From Pyropia yezoensis (lineage: Eukaryota; Rhodophyta; Bangiophyceae; Bangiales; Bangiaceae), in NCBI GenBank assembly GCA_009829735.1, contig CM020618.1, positions 35,254,894-35,318,893 on the forward strand: DNA of 64,000 nucleotides, given 5' to 3'. Below are positions 11,300 through 26,049 of the stretch, one piece after another. Both the position numbers and the translations under genes were made by a program. The notes beneath the pieces were generated by a model. That model was not told the origin of the DNA, searched no databases, and was given only the letters and a program-made list of their open reading frames with translations. Numbering within the stretch: position 1 is the first letter of the stretch; each line of letters begins with the position of its first letter.

Positions 11300-12059
11300 G
11301 GGCGGAACGGGGTGGGGCGGCGCCGGGGGGGCGCGGAGGAAAAGAGAGGCGTGTGGGGGCTGGGGGGGGAGAGGGGTGGTGGGGGTGATGGTGGTGGGAT
11401 AATGCGTGTCCGGAGGAGGATAGAAGGGGGGGTGGGGGGTGGAAACTTGGCTGCTGTGTGTGGGCGGGGGTGGGCGGCGGAGCGCCCAGTGGATAGGGCG
11501 TGCCCGCCGATTCATCGTTCTCTTTTTTTTTTTTCTTCTCTCCTGGCGTGCCCACGGCTGGCAACGCGTGCAGCGAGGGAGTCCCTGTCCCTCGGAGGGA
11601 CCCCCGCCACAAACTCGCCCACTGTGGGCGCAATCCCCGGCCGCAACCCCCTCTGACCACGGGGAGAGCTTGGCCCGCCGGCCGCCCTGCCGCCCACGCC
11701 GCCCGCGCGCGCGGGGTGCGCGCTACTTTACGCGGCCGCCTCGTCCCGCGCAAAGACGGCGACAAAGAAGCCTGCGCGACAGGGCGGCCCACGGGTAGAG
11801 CGCGCCGCCGCCCAACCCCGCCCCAACTCCACTCCCAGAAACACGTGCAAGCAACAGCAGTCCGCACTGTTAGCGTCGCGTCCATGGCCAGCCCCTCGAC
11901 CCACCGGCGGCAGCGCCCACGCCTCGCCGACCTCTGCTACACACACGCCACCTCTGCCGGTGCATGGTGTCCCGCCTGGCACCGCAGCCCCAAAGACATC
12001 CCCCCAAACGCTCCGCTCCATGCCACAGCCCCCCTCCCCACACCCCCCACCCCCCACAC
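11300..12059. other. Intergenic between convergent prefoldin and NSUN5 genes
   Basis: About 760 bp between two 3' ends. It contains G-rich sequence, then a T tract (about 11520-11533) that could serve 3'-end formation of the prefoldin transcript. No gene supported. Confidence 0.5.
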
Positions 12060-13892
12060 CTAACGCGACTTGCCAGCCCCCCGCCGCAGCACCCACGTAC
12101 CGTCCGTCTCGTCCTCTTCCTCATCCGCACGGAGGCACGCGCGGGACACGGCCGACGGCACACCCGGCACGGCCACCCCCCGTCGGCGCCAGGCAGGCAG
12201 CGCCGGGTGGAGGCGCCAGGTGGTGGCCCCCGCCGCCGCCGCTCCCCCCCCAGCATCGGCGAGCGCGGCCGCCACGACCGCCTCGTTCTCCGCGACCTCC
12301 ACCGAGCACGTCGAGTAGACGACCCGCCGCGCCGACGGGATGGCCAGCGCCCGCGCCAGCATCTGGGATTGCACCGCCGCCAGGCGAGCCAGGCGCTCCT
12401 GGTAAGCGTCACCGCCGCTGCCCCCATCGACGGCAGCCCCCCCCCCCCCCCCCCCTCTTCCTCCCCCCCCGTCGACTTCACCCCCGTCCTCATCCTTGAC
12501 CAGCCGGTCCATCCGCCGCTCGCGGGTGCCTGACCCAGAGCAGCTCGGGTCCACCAGCACCAGCTGCACGCCCGCCACCGCCTCCCCGACCGCGTCGGTC
12601 AGCCAGTCCCCGCGGACCACCCGGACGGCCCGGTTGGCGCCCGCCCGGGAGAGGGTGTCCCGCAGCGCCCGCAGGCGCGACGCGTCGCGCTCCACCGCAA
12701 TGACCGGACCCGCGTCGGCGGCAGCGAGCGCCGCCGCCAGCTGCACCGTCTTGTTGCCGGGCGCGGCCGTCGCGTCGGCGGCGGTCCAGCCGGCAATGGG
12801 CGGCCCGCCGGCGAGCGAGTCGAGCAGCGCCACGACGGGCAGGCAGCTGCTCTTGCCTTGCACGACCGCCCGGCCGCTGCTCAGCAGTGGGTGGTCGTGG
12901 ACGGCCACCCCCGGCGGCACACGGATGAGGTCGGCAAAGGGGAGGCCGACGGGGGTGGCGCGCGGCGCACCCGCAGCCGGGCTGCCGCCATCCCCCCCTG
13001 CGGCGGGGGAAGGGGTGGGGCCTCCACCGCCCGCCGTCCATTTAGCCGCATCCCCCCCAAACGCGACGAGCACCTCGTCGACGGTCCCCCCCTTGAGCGC
13101 GTTGGCCCGCACGTACCGCGGCCGAGCGGCAGGGGGCGCCAGCGCCAGCTCCTCTGCCGTCTCGGCGCCCGCCGCGCGGAGCGCCTCGCGGAGGGCGGCC
13201 GCCAGGTTGGGCCGCGCCCGCACCAGTGCCCGCTCCACCGGCCCGTGCGCGGCAAACCGCCCCCCCGACAGGAGGAGGTCGTAGAGCAGCAGCAGGCCCA
13301 GCGCGGGGTTGGCGCCAAGCCGGGGGGAGACGGTGCCGAGGCGCCCGCGCTCTGCCACGTCGGCCAGCAGCACCCGGTGGCGGAGGGTGGAGATGACCAG
13401 CGCGTAGACGGCGCGCTTGTTGGTGATGTGCGGCGCCAAGCACAGGGCGGTGGGGGACGGGGGGGGGGCGTCCCCGTCGGCTGCCGAAAGGAGCGTCGAC
13501 AAGATGTCCGCGGCCTGCGCGTAGGTGGTGGAGTGCCGGCTGCCGGGTGCGGACGGTGCAGACTCCCAGTCACGCGGCACCCACCCACGGTTGCGGGGGG
13601 GTGCCGCCGCCCGGCCGCCGCCGCCGCCGGGGCCGCCGCCACGAAGGCCGCCACCGCCACCGCCACCGCCACTGCCACCATGGCTGATGCGGAAGCTGTT
13701 GCCGTCGTGGCCGCCGCCTGCGTCCCCACCACCGTCGCCACCGGGGGCGGCGGCGTCGGCGGCTGACGCAGAGCCGCCGCTGGCAGGCCGCGTCGCCGCC
13801 TTGGCGGCCTTTCTCTGCTTTTTGGACGGCCCCGAAGGAGTAGGAACCACCGCAGCTGCAATGCCTCGCTTCATACGCCGTGACTTGGCCAT
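12060..13892 (-). CDS. NSUN5: 25S/28S rRNA m5C methyltransferase, NSUN5/Rcm1 type
   Basis: Encodes 610 aa. NSUN5 (yeast Rcm1) is a nucleolar SAM-dependent RNA methyltransferase that makes one m5C in the large-subunit rRNA. The N-terminus is Arg/Lys- and Gly-rich. The recognisable core has YVRAN-LKGG near residue 260, HDHPLLSSGRAVVQGKSSCLP near 333-352, the SAM-binding APGNKT near 377, motif IV DPSCSGSG (448-455) and the motif VI catalytic YSTCS (526-530), followed by ALPAWRRRGV and a CLRA-type ending. Both cysteines of the NOL1/NOP2/sun mechanism are present. A Gly-rich insertion (residues about 470-495) comes from a C tract on the plus strand. I chose MAKSRRMKR as start rather than an ATG 11 codons upstream because the basic stretch begins there. 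No intron is needed. It is divergent from the phosphotransferase at 14548. Confidence 0.88.
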   Translation of the reverse strand: MAKSRRMKRGIAAAVVPTPSGPSKKQRKAAKAATRPASGGSASAADAAAPGGDGGGDAGGGHDGNSFRISHGGSGGGGGGGGLRGGGPGGGGGRAAAPPRNRGWVPRDWESAPSAPGSRHSTTYAQAADILSTLLSAADGDAPPPSPTALCLAPHITNKRAVYALVISTLRHRVLLADVAERGRLGTVSPRLGANPALGLLLLYDLLLSGGRFAAHGPVERALVRARPNLAAALREALRAAGAETAEELALAPPAARPRYVRANALKGGTVDEVLVAFGGDAAKWTAGGGGPTPSPAAGGDGGSPAAGAPRATPVGLPFADLIRVPPGVAVHDHPLLSSGRAVVQGKSSCLPVVALLDSLAGGPPIAGWTAADATAAPGNKTVQLAAALAAADAGPVIAVERDASRLRALRDTLSRAGANRAVRVVRGDWLTDAVGEAVAGVQLVLVDPSCSGSGTRERRMDRLVKDEDGGEVDGGGGRGGGGGGAAVDGGSGGDAYQERLARLAAVQSQMLARALAIPSARRVVYSTCSVEVAENEAVVAAALADAGGGAAAAGATTWRLHPALPAWRRRGVAVPGVPSAVSRACLRADEEEDETDGTWVLRRGAGKSR

Positions 13893-14547
13893 GATGGGCT
13901 GTGCAAGGCAGGGAAGGGGACGCAAGGGGGGGACCGCGGGTCACCAGAGCTAGCATCGTCGGTTCGCTGCAGGCGAGGACAAGGAGAAGCTTCGTCGGCG
14001 CCCAAGAAGCGAGTGAACGCTAATTGATCTGTGGGTCGATTTCATCGAACACTCGTGGAAGTACGCAACTTGTCGGTGGCATTCCACCACAAGTCCTTGA
14101 CACACTGACACTGTTCTATCGCATCAAGCCGAGGTAGCCTCACTAGACCAATCACAGTGCGTATGCAAGCTGTTCTCACCATCCAATCAAGTCAAGAGTC
14201 GGCAGCTTCCATGCGACACAGCTCATCATGCGCATGATGGCCATTGCTGTCCAAAAAAACGATTGTCACTGACTGTGTGGGCCCGGTCTCTTGTCTGGCG
14301 ATCCGTCGCCGGCGGATGGATTGCAAGCGTGGCCCGAGCCACTGCTGCAGAGCCAAAACGCGCCCCCGTTGATGACGCCCAGCTCGCGGTCGGTGTGGCT
14401 TGTCACCCGGGCGATGGCGTTGGCCGTGACCTGTCGCGGTGTCCGTCCCCGCCGCGCCCGCCACCGGTCCGCCGCATCGCACGCGTGTGGCCCCGTGCCG
14501 CGCGGCACCACCATCGTCGCCCCTTTTTTCGCCCCCGTCTGGCGTCC
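13893..14547. promoter_or_regulatory. Divergent promoter region, NSUN5 / phosphotransferase
   Basis: About 655 bp separate two divergent start codons. Bases 13975-14260 are much less GC-rich than the flanks and lack long open frames. The segment before 14548 ends in a T-run and C/T-rich leader (cccttttttcgcccccgtc). A shared bidirectional promoter is inferred from geometry; no specific factor site is recognised. Confidence 0.45.
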
Positions 14548-15957
14548 ATGACGGTACGGACGCCGCCGACGCCCACCGCCATGGCGACCCTGAAGCCCTG
14601 CACACCGGCGGCGGCGGCGGTGGAGGCGGAAGCGGTTGCCGCTGCCGCCGCCGCCGCCGCCGCCGCCCTTGCCGCAGACGCTGATGGAGGGGACCTGAAC
14701 CGGTCGGCGTTTACCGAGGCGGATGCGGAGCCGACGGCGCTGGAGCTGTCCCAGTCAACGCTCCTCGGGGAAGCGCGGAGAACGTCCCTTGGACGACTGG
14801 TGTATCGGGCGCAGTTCAACCAGCGGCAGCTGGCCGCTCTCACTGCCTACAAGAACCGTGGCGCGGACCTCTCCATCACCTACCGCTATGTCATGGGTCC
14901 TTTGTACAACCGTCTGGTGCGGTTTCTTCCCATGTGGCTGGCGCCCAACTTGGTTACCCTTATCGGCCTCATCCTCGTGCTCGTCACGCACTGGACGCTC
15001 ATTTGGTATTCGCCCGACTTGGTGACCCCCGCCCCGCGGCCAGTGTACGTGGCAGTGGGTGTCGGCCTATTTTCGTACATGGTGCTGGACAACCTGGACG
15101 GGCGACAGGCACGGCGGACCGGCTCCTCTTCGCCGTTGGGCCACCTGTTTGATCATGGCTGCGATTCGCTCAACATCTCCGTGTCGGGGCTGAGCATGGT
15201 GGCGTCGCTGCAGCTCGGCACCAGTGGTATTTGGTCGCTGTGGGTGTTGTGGTCCATGGGCTTTCTTGTCTGCTACACCGCTACGTTGGAGGAGTTCTTC
15301 ACGGGCGCGATGGTGCTGCGCGAAATCAATGGGCCCAACGAGGGCATCATCCTCATGTCCCTGGTGCACATCATGACGGGTGTACTCGGTCCCCAGATCT
15401 GGTCGTCGCCCGTGTCGCTGGGCCCCTTCCATTTTGCTCGCGCGGGCCACCTGTTTGCGTGGGTGGCCATCCCACTGATCGTCCCGACCGTGACGTGCAA
15501 CTACTACGAGGCGTGGCGCCACGCGGGGGCGTGTGGCCAGTCCCAACCGCGCACGCTGCTCCGGGCATTGGGCTTCACCATCCCGTTTGCAGTGTTCAGT
15601 GCGTCGCTGTTTGGGTGGGCCCTCGCCGCACCCGACCTGTGGGCTGTTTACCCCGCGGTGATGGTGTGGATGTCGGGCTTCAACTTTTTCTACCTCGTCT
15701 CCCGTCTCATCCTCTCGCACCTGACACACACGCAGTTCCCATTCTTTCTCAAGGCCCTCATGCCCATGGCGCTGGGGGCGGTCAACGCGATGTGGGGCGC
15801 CGCCACCGGGGCACAGCCGCCGGTGCCCAACGTGACGATGCTGGCCGTCGTCTTTACCGTGTCCGCGGTGTTCAACTCTTGGAGAATTTACTGTATGATT
15901 ACGCAGATCTGTACGCACCTCCGCATCCGCTGCTTCTCCATCCAAAAACTGGACTAG
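14548..15957 (+). CDS. CDP-alcohol (choline/ethanolamine) phosphotransferase
   Basis: Encodes 469 aa. These integral ER/Golgi enzymes transfer phosphocholine or phosphoethanolamine from the CDP-alcohol to diacylglycerol in the last step of the Kennedy pathway. The diagnostic CDP-alcohol phosphotransferase signature DGx2ARx8Gx3Dx3D is complete at residues 184-206 (D184, G185, A188, R189, G198, D202, D206), flanked by hydrophobic segments (131-150, 167-180) and at least six more towards the C-terminus. The N-terminal ~50 residues are Ala-rich. YKNRGADLSITYRYVMGPLYNRLVRFLP is typical of the EPT1/CPT1/CEPT1 branch. The choline versus ethanolamine preference cannot be read from sequence. The frame is open upstream; ATG 14548 and ATG 14581 are the plausible starts. 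Confidence 0.88.
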   Translation: MTVRTPPTPTAMATLKPCTPAAAAVEAEAVAAAAAAAAAALAADADGGDLNRSAFTEADAEPTALELSQSTLLGEARRTSLGRLVYRAQFNQRQLAALTAYKNRGADLSITYRYVMGPLYNRLVRFLPMWLAPNLVTLIGLILVLVTHWTLIWYSPDLVTPAPRPVYVAVGVGLFSYMVLDNLDGRQARRTGSSSPLGHLFDHGCDSLNISVSGLSMVASLQLGTSGIWSLWVLWSMGFLVCYTATLEEFFTGAMVLREINGPNEGIILMSLVHIMTGVLGPQIWSSPVSLGPFHFARAGHLFAWVAIPLIVPTVTCNYYEAWRHAGACGQSQPRTLLRALGFTIPFAVFSASLFGWALAAPDLWAVYPAVMVWMSGFNFFYLVSRLILSHLTHTQFPFFLKALMPMALGAVNAMWGAATGAQPPVPNVTMLAVVFTVSAVFNSWRIYCMITQICTHLRIRCFSIQKLD

Positions 15958-16749
15958 CGGCCGCGCGTGAGGGCGTGAGCCGTATCTGGGGCGAGGGCGG
16001 GCAGTGGGGGGGGGGAGCTCGGGCTGGTTGTCGAGGCAACGCAGCGAGGGGCTGGGGCTGGGGGGGGCTATTGGATTGGTCGAGGGATCATCTGCGGCGC
16101 ACAAGGTCGCTGCTAGGCTGGCTTGTTACTCTTTATTGGTTGTGTCTGTTTTTCGTTTTCCCCCTTTTTGTTTCCCTTTCGACACCTGTGTTTTCTGACC
16201 GAGCTCCCGAGTACCACCCTCTGATGTTGCTCCTGACAAAGAGGCTACAGAGACGCACCGGCGCCGATGGGCGGGCGATTAAGCGGGACGACCAACCGGA
16301 GGGGTGGCGATGAAGGCGTGATATGAGCGGAAAGGGAAATACGGCCCGGGTTTTGTCATCACGCGCGCGGCCACACGCCAGATTGGGCAGGCACCATGCA
16401 CACTCCAGCCCCGCCCCACTGGCGTCGCCCCGCCAAACCACAGCGGCTGTCCCCAAACGCGGGTGGGCCGCGTGGCTGCGATCGCCGGCCGCCATCCAAC
16501 AAAAGGGGTCCGCAACGGAGCGCCCTTTGGCGCGCCAGCACGCGCAGCCCCACCCGCCCAAACCCCCACACCCGCACCGACAACGGCGCACCAGCAGCCG
16601 CAGTCACAGCTGCATCAACAGTGGCACCCCAACGCCGCGCCCCCCTTCCAGATGGCCAGTCGCCTACCCCCCCCCCCAGCAACAGCGACGTCTGCCTCGA
16701 CTCCGCCCCCCCCCCCCCCCCTCCCCCCCACCCTCCGTGCCGCGTGTCC
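15958..16749. other. Convergent 3' regions, no gene supported
   Basis: Space between the 3' ends of the phosphotransferase (plus) and rubredoxin (minus). It includes a T-rich stretch (16128-16200) that may carry the poly(A) signals of the plus-strand gene, then C-rich sequence with a C tract at about 16709-16729. Confidence 0.5.
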
Positions 16750-17616
16750 TCAATTGATCAGGTAGCCAGACAGGAAGAGCAAGAAGAAAATGGCGAGGCC
16801 GCCATAGATCAGCGCCGACTTTTGGCCCCCCGTCAGGCTGTTGGTGCCAAAGCCGTAGCTCTGGTTGTCCGCAAAGCCCGCAATCACCTTCTTGATCGGC
16901 GAAAACGCAGACTTGGGCGTCTTGCACGACGGGCACGTAAAATTGGCCGGCAGGTCCTCAAAGGCGGTCCCAGACTTGATGCCCGAGAGGAACTCGCCCT
17001 TGCCCTGCTCATACACATAGCCGCAGTTGGGGCACTCGTAGTTGCCCTCATCGATTTCGATAAACCTGAGGGAAGGGACACAGTGACGGGGGAGGGGAGG
17101 GGGGGGGAGGGGGAGGGGGAGGGGGTGGGGGTGGGATGGGGGGCAGTGGCCAGGTGCCGCAGCGCAGAGACAGCGAGTCAGTATGCATGCACCTCAGCCG
17201 CACGTGAAAGAGGCACCAGAGGGCGTCGCCCCCCCCCCCCCCCCCCCCCAGCAGAGGCCCCACAGTCAGCCCACGGCCAGCACCTACTTCTCCGCCGCCT
17301 TCAACCGGTCAATCTCCTTTTGCTTGTCACTCCTGGTGTCCTCCTCCTCGGCGGCGTTGCCTGCGGCAGCGGCCGCCACCACCACCTCCTCCCCATCGCT
17401 GGTGCGATCCCCCGGCTGCACGCTGGCCACCGGCGTCGCCCGGCCAGCCGCCCGGCGGGCCGGCCGCCGCGCCGCCGCGGCCGCCGCCAGCCGCCCCGCC
17501 GGGCGGGCCGTGGCCAGCCGCCGGCCGGCAGCACCCGCGGCGGGTGGCCGCCGCGGCGCCAGGCCGCCGCCGGCGGCCGGCACAAACGCCATCTGCAGCC
17601 CGGGGGTGGAAGCCAT
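16750..17616 (-). CDS. RBD1: Plastid thylakoid rubredoxin RBD1-like (two exons)
   Basis: Coding sequence joins 17288-17616 and 16750-17065 on the minus strand (214 aa). RBD1-type rubredoxins are thylakoid-anchored one-iron proteins needed for photosystem II assembly in plants, algae and cyanobacteria. Residues 1-75 are Ala/Arg/Pro-rich without acidic residues, as expected of a plastid transit peptide. The rubredoxin iron site is CxxCGY at 121-126 and CPSC at 154-157. A linker (VIAGFADNQSYGFGTNSLTGGQK) very like plant RBD1 follows, then a C-terminal membrane anchor ALIYGGLAIFFLLFLSGYL (about 192-210). The intron donor GTAGGT and acceptor CCCTCAG join in frame through a Lys codon, restoring EK-FIEIDEGNYEC. 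It is the clearest evidence that the organism is photosynthetic. Confidence 0.92.
17066..17287 (-). other. Intron of the rubredoxin gene
   Basis: 222-bp intron with donor GTAGGT (minus strand, at 17287) and acceptor CCCTCAG (at 17066). It contains G/C tracts near 17090-17130 and 17229-17249. Removing it joins the transit/stromal part to the iron-binding part without a frame change. Confidence 0.88.
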
Positions 17617-18586
17617 GGCGGGCGTCTGGACAAGGGGGGCGCTGACGGGGGAGCGTCGGCAACCACGCAGCACCCAACACCGATAAAGGGGGCGGCGGCG
17701 GGGGCAGGCAGGCGGGAAATGCGGAGCGGGTGTGGTGGGTAGCGCTCCCGGCCGCACGCGTGGAGGCGATGGCGAGGTCGCGGGCGGCCCGCCGCACCTC
17801 ACGGCCATCCGCGGAGAAATGGGGTGTCCCAAGCTCCACTCCATTCCCCCACCGGGAGGTGCAACTATTTTCTTGTGAAAAACGTGTACCCACAAGATCA
17901 CACGTGGCGCTTGCACAAGTCAGTCCAAGGTACTTTTGTTCTGTGCGACCTTTTTGCTTTGGTGATGAGGTACAAACTCGGCAAGAATACCAAACAGCTT
18001 TCGTTTTTTTTTTTGGATGGCCACAAGTGCCACTTTTTTTTTTTGATCCCCGCGGAAGCGTGTCCTCCCTCCATCGACGACTGCAGTCGAGCAGAGAGAG
18101 ACGTTGAGACCATCACGCTTACACACACATTACATTAAGAGAGTGGACACTATGTCCTCCACCCGCTGACAGATCCGTGCGTGCGCTCCACGAGGTGGCA
18201 CGCGCCCGTGCACGCGCGCCGGATGCCAGCAGTGCCGCCAACGACACCCCCCATTCGACCCACGTCGTGCCAATCCTATGCCGCTCTTGCCCACCACCCC
18301 CACCCCCCCCCCCCCCAATCCTTCCGCCTTCCTCCCACCCCACAGCAGCTTTCAGTCCCCATCCGTTGAGATCCGTCGCCACGCGGGCGACGACGGTTGC
18401 TTTCACCGCCCTCTCATCGTCCACCCCCCCCCCCCCTCCCCCCCCCCCGCCCCGCCTCCGCATCCATCCATCTCCCGCCCCCACCCCCCACCCCCCCCCC
18501 CTCCGCCTCCGCCCACACCCCCGGAACACGCCGCAGACCGCCGGCAGTGTGGCCGTCGACCGAGGACGATGGGCGTCCCGCCCGGT
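17617..18586. other. Intergenic left of the assembly gap
   Basis: No gene supported. It has two T tracts (18005-18016 and 18033-18043) in a less GC-rich patch (17860-18140), then C tracts and CCCCACCC simple sequence up to the gap. Confidence 0.5.
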
Positions 18587-19086
18587 NNNNNNNNNNNNNN
18601 NNNNNNNNNNNNNNNNNNNNNNNNNNNNNNNNNNNNNNNNNNNNNNNNNNNNNNNNNNNNNNNNNNNNNNNNNNNNNNNNNNNNNNNNNNNNNNNNNNNN
18701 NNNNNNNNNNNNNNNNNNNNNNNNNNNNNNNNNNNNNNNNNNNNNNNNNNNNNNNNNNNNNNNNNNNNNNNNNNNNNNNNNNNNNNNNNNNNNNNNNNNN
18801 NNNNNNNNNNNNNNNNNNNNNNNNNNNNNNNNNNNNNNNNNNNNNNNNNNNNNNNNNNNNNNNNNNNNNNNNNNNNNNNNNNNNNNNNNNNNNNNNNNNN
18901 NNNNNNNNNNNNNNNNNNNNNNNNNNNNNNNNNNNNNNNNNNNNNNNNNNNNNNNNNNNNNNNNNNNNNNNNNNNNNNNNNNNNNNNNNNNNNNNNNNNN
19001 NNNNNNNNNNNNNNNNNNNNNNNNNNNNNNNNNNNNNNNNNNNNNNNNNNNNNNNNNNNNNNNNNNNNNNNNNNNNNNNNNNNNNN
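18587..19086. other. Assembly gap (500 N)
   Basis: Exactly 500 undetermined bases; the round number suggests a placeholder of unknown true size. Open frames spanning it are artefacts. Confidence 0.99.
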
Positions 19087-21147
19087 ACCACCACCACCAC
19101 CCCCATTTGCGCAGCACCCTCTCCCCCGCCTGTGCGTCTTCCCCTTTCTCTTTTGTCCCTCTTTGGTTGACCGCGTCGCAGCAGACGGCGCGTCGGCCAT
19201 CCGCCGTGTTGAGTGTGTGTTGCAACGGGTGGGTGGGTGGGTGGGGTGGGTGGGGTGGGTGGGGTGGGTGGGTGGGTGCTGTGTGCCCCGCCGTCGGCGC
19301 TGGGGGGGGGGTGGGGGGGGGGGAGGTGGGACGGCCGGGGGGGGGTTGGCGCAGCGCCCCTCCCCACGCGGACGGTGCGGGAAGGGCAGGGCAGGGCAGG
19401 GCAGGGCAGGGCAGGGCAGGGCAGGGCAGGGCAGGGGGGGGGTGGGGGTGGGGGTGGGGGTGGGGGTGGGGGAAAAGGGCAGACGCCCGCCGCGGAGGAG
19501 AGCGGTGGGGTTGGGGGCGGGGACGTGGGGGGGTGACAACGGCAAGGCCGCCGCCGCCGCCGCCGCCGCCGCGTGCGGCGGCCTGTGGGGGGACACGGTC
19601 GGTGGGGCAGCGCGCGCAGCGGGGGCGGCCGGGACGGTGGGGGGGGGGGGGGGGGGGAGGCCAGGGCGTCAAGCCGCTGGGCCCTCACGCGCTCCGGGGG
19701 TGGGGCGGGGGGGGGGGGGGGGGGGGGCGGGGGGGGGGGGAGACAGGGTGTTGGCCAGTGGTGGTGGTGGAGGGGGGACAGGGGCGTGTGTGCGGTGGCG
19801 CCGGTGGCTCTCCCGGTGGCGGGCGGTGGGGGGGTTGGTTGGTGGGGGGGGGTGGGGGTGGCGGCGGCAACGGGGGAGCGGGTGGATCGTGGCAGCGCCA
19901 CGGTGGCGGTGGTTGGCATAGGCCGGGCAGGCCGTCGGTGGCGGCCGGCGGCCGGCGCGGCAGCGGCAGCGGCAGCGGCAGCGGCGGCGGCGCCGGGCCG
20001 CCCGTGACCGCACCGGCCGGTGTGGCGCCAGCGGGTGACGTCGACGGCGGCGGCGGTGGCGGTGGCGTTGGGCGGCGGCCGCGGCGGCGGGCGGCCGGTA
20101 CTCGTAGCGGCGGGTGCCAGAGGGGCACCCGCCTTGTCCCCCCCCCCCACCTGCGCTCCTCCCGCTGACCTTGCCTTGCCCCCCGCCCCCGCCCCATCTG
20201 CCCCCCAGAGCACCCCGGGGGGGGCCCCCCCCCCCTTGGCCGCCCCCCCCCCCCCCCCCGCCGCCCTCCCTTCCTTCCGCCATCCCCACGGACGCCCCTC
20301 CACCGCCACCAACGCTCCCTCCCTCCCAAGCCGCTCCCCCCTCCCGCTGCTCCCCCCCTCCCCTCCCCCCCTCTGTCCGTCTGTCCCTCTCCTCCCCCCG
20401 CCCGCCCTCCCTCCTTCCCCTCCCTCCCCTTCCCCGCTCCCCTCCTGTCTCCTCCCCCCTTCCCCCCCCCCCCCCCCCGGCCCCCACCCCACCACTCTCC
20501 TCCCCGTTTTGCCTCTCCCCCCCCCCCCCTCCCCCCCACCGACACGCGCCCGCGCCGGCCAGCACGCGCGCCCCCTCCCCCCCGCGCCGCGTGACGCGCC
20601 GCCGCGGGCGGGGACACCCCCGCCGCCGCCCCACACCCGGCCGGCCGGCCGGCCGGTGACCCACACACGTGCCGCCGCTGCCGCAGCCGTCGGTCGGCGC
20701 TGCTGCCGCCCCGCGGACGGCGGGGGGGGGGGGAGGGAAGGGGGCGTGCGCTCGCCCCCCTACGCGTGTGCGCGGGGTTGGGGGGAGGAGGAGGAGGAGG
20801 AGGGGGGGGGGGGGGGTTCGGGCGGCAGGGAGGGGGTGGGGGGGGGGGGTGGCAGGGGTGTGGCACGCGCCCCAGACACCAGGTGGTCAGCGGCGCCCTG
20901 GTCGCCCGGCGACCTCGGCCGCTACCCCCCGCCGCCGCTGCTGCTGCGGTGGTGGCTCCTGCGCTGACGGCGACTGCGGCGGCTGCGGCAGCGGCGGCGG
21001 CGTCAGCGGCGGCGGCGGCAGCAGCAGCAGCAGCAGCAGCGGCGGCGGCGGCAGCGTCAGCGGCGGCCAGCTGCGGCTGTCGCGACTACTCAAACCGCCT
21101 GCCGGCCGCGTCCCAGCCGGTGCCTCCTCCCTCACCGCTACCGACAC

Positions 21148-21182
<35 letters not shown>

Positions 21183-21900
21183 CCCCCTACCACCACCGCC
21201 TCCCTTCCGCCAGCGTCCCCCGACCCCCCCCCCCTCCTGCTCCTCCTGCCTGTCATCCGCCGCCGTTGCTGCGGTCGTCGTTTGCGTCGCCCCTTTGGCT
21301 GCCACTTGGGCGGCTGCTGCCGCGGCGCCCCCCCGCGGCACCACCCCCCTGACCTGACCCTGCCGGCGGCGCCCGACGGGCCAGCGGGGCGGCGCCCGCC
21401 ACAGACAGTCACGCCCCGCCCCCCGCCTCCCCCGCTGGGGACGTTGGCCCCACGCCCCTGCCCCCACCCGACCGGCCCCCGCCCCTCGCCCACTCCGCAC
21501 TTTTGTGGGCCCTTGCTCCTCCCTCCCGCCACCCCTGCCCGTCGTACCGCCGGTCGCCGTCGCGGCCTGGCCTCTTGGGCACCGCCGCTGCCGCCGTCGC
21601 CACCCGCTACCGGGAGGTCGGGCCCCCCCTGCCTGCCACAGCCGCGGCCGGTGGGGTTGTACCGCGGCTCCGTGGGGGCGGACGGGGCGGGCGCTGCGCA
21701 AGACGGGGAACCTCGCGCGCTCTGCCCCCCCGACGTGGCCGTCGGCGCCCCCCTGGAGCGCCTCCGTCTCCTGTCGGATCAGCCTGGGCCACGCCGCCCC
21801 TTCCCTTCCAACACCGCCCCCGACCCAGTGGTGGGGGAGGGAGCCGCCCGCGCCCTTGTCGCCCCGCACGCCGGCGGTGCCGCTGCCGCGTGGCACTTGA
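19087..21900. other. G/C-tract and simple-repeat region upstream of the C2H2 gene
   Basis: Holds GGGT runs (19229-19279), a GGGCA pentamer array (19380-19434), GGGGGT repeats (19437-19471) and G and C tracts up to about 30 bp. Bases 21000-21060 contain a GCA/GCG trinucleotide run. A frame at about 21640-21940 (with a segment APLERLRLLSDQPGPRRPF) looks more protein-like than its surroundings. It could be an upstream part of the zinc-finger gene in another frame or exon, but I cannot join it. Confidence 0.4.
19380..19434. repeat. (GGGCA)n pentanucleotide array
   Basis: About eleven perfect tandem copies of gggca, immediately followed by several copies of gggggt. Both are potential G-quadruplex formers on the plus strand. 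Confidence 0.9.
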
Positions 21901-25409
<3,509 letters not shown>

Positions 25410-26049
25410 GGGAGAGGGGGAGAGGGGAAGAGATGGAGGGAGGGGGGGGGGGGGGGGGGGGGGGGTGCGATGCCTCGAAAGCACGATGGGAGGGCGGTGC
25501 CCGCGGGCCCCCTCACGGGCTGCCGGGTCGTTGTGCGACAGGGGGCGACAGCGGCACCGTGGGCGCGCGCGCGCCCTCCCGCTGTTGTCCTTCGACTCCG
25601 CGAGTCCTCCATTTTTTGTTTTTGTTTCTTCTTCTCTTATGATTATTTTTACACCCACTTCCGTGGCGGCCACCCAAGGCCGCGGCCGGTCTGTTTGCGT
25701 TTGCGCCACGCACTGTCGGCGGGGTGGGCGGGGGGGCGGGAAGTCGGGGGGGCGGGCCATCGGCGCGGGCGCGCGCCGACATGCCCCGCCCACCCCGCCG
25801 GTCGTGCGCCGTTGGCGGTGGCTGGCTCGCACACGGGGGTGGGGAATGGGGGCGACAGCCGACCGCGGCTGCCGTCCTTCTTCGACCGCGGCCGTCCTTC
25901 TTTGGCTGCCGCTGGTGGCGTCGTGGGTGGGCGGCCTCCCCCTTGCCAAGCGAGTGGGCCAACGGGGAGGCAGTATGTCTTCATGAGTGCGGCCAGCGTG
26001 GGTGCCCAAAGGGTAGTGCCACTGCTTTCGCACGCGGCCTTTTTTTTAG
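25410..26049. other. Intergenic / unplaced 5' part of the ankyrin gene
   Basis: Includes a G tract (25441-25465) and a T-rich patch (25600-25660), probably the 3' region of the zinc-finger gene. The last bases (tttttttttag ending 26049) look like a splice acceptor for the ankyrin exon, so an upstream exon probably lies here or further left, but I could not identify it. Confidence 0.45.

Noticed and set aside
19229-19279. GGGT runs as an interstitial telomere
   Set aside because: Irregular GGGT/GGGGT units without a consistent telomere monomer such as TTTAGGG; better called simple repeat.
18119-20666. Very long ORFs on both strands across the N run
   Set aside because: They include 500 undetermined bases read as X plus simple repeats; no domain.
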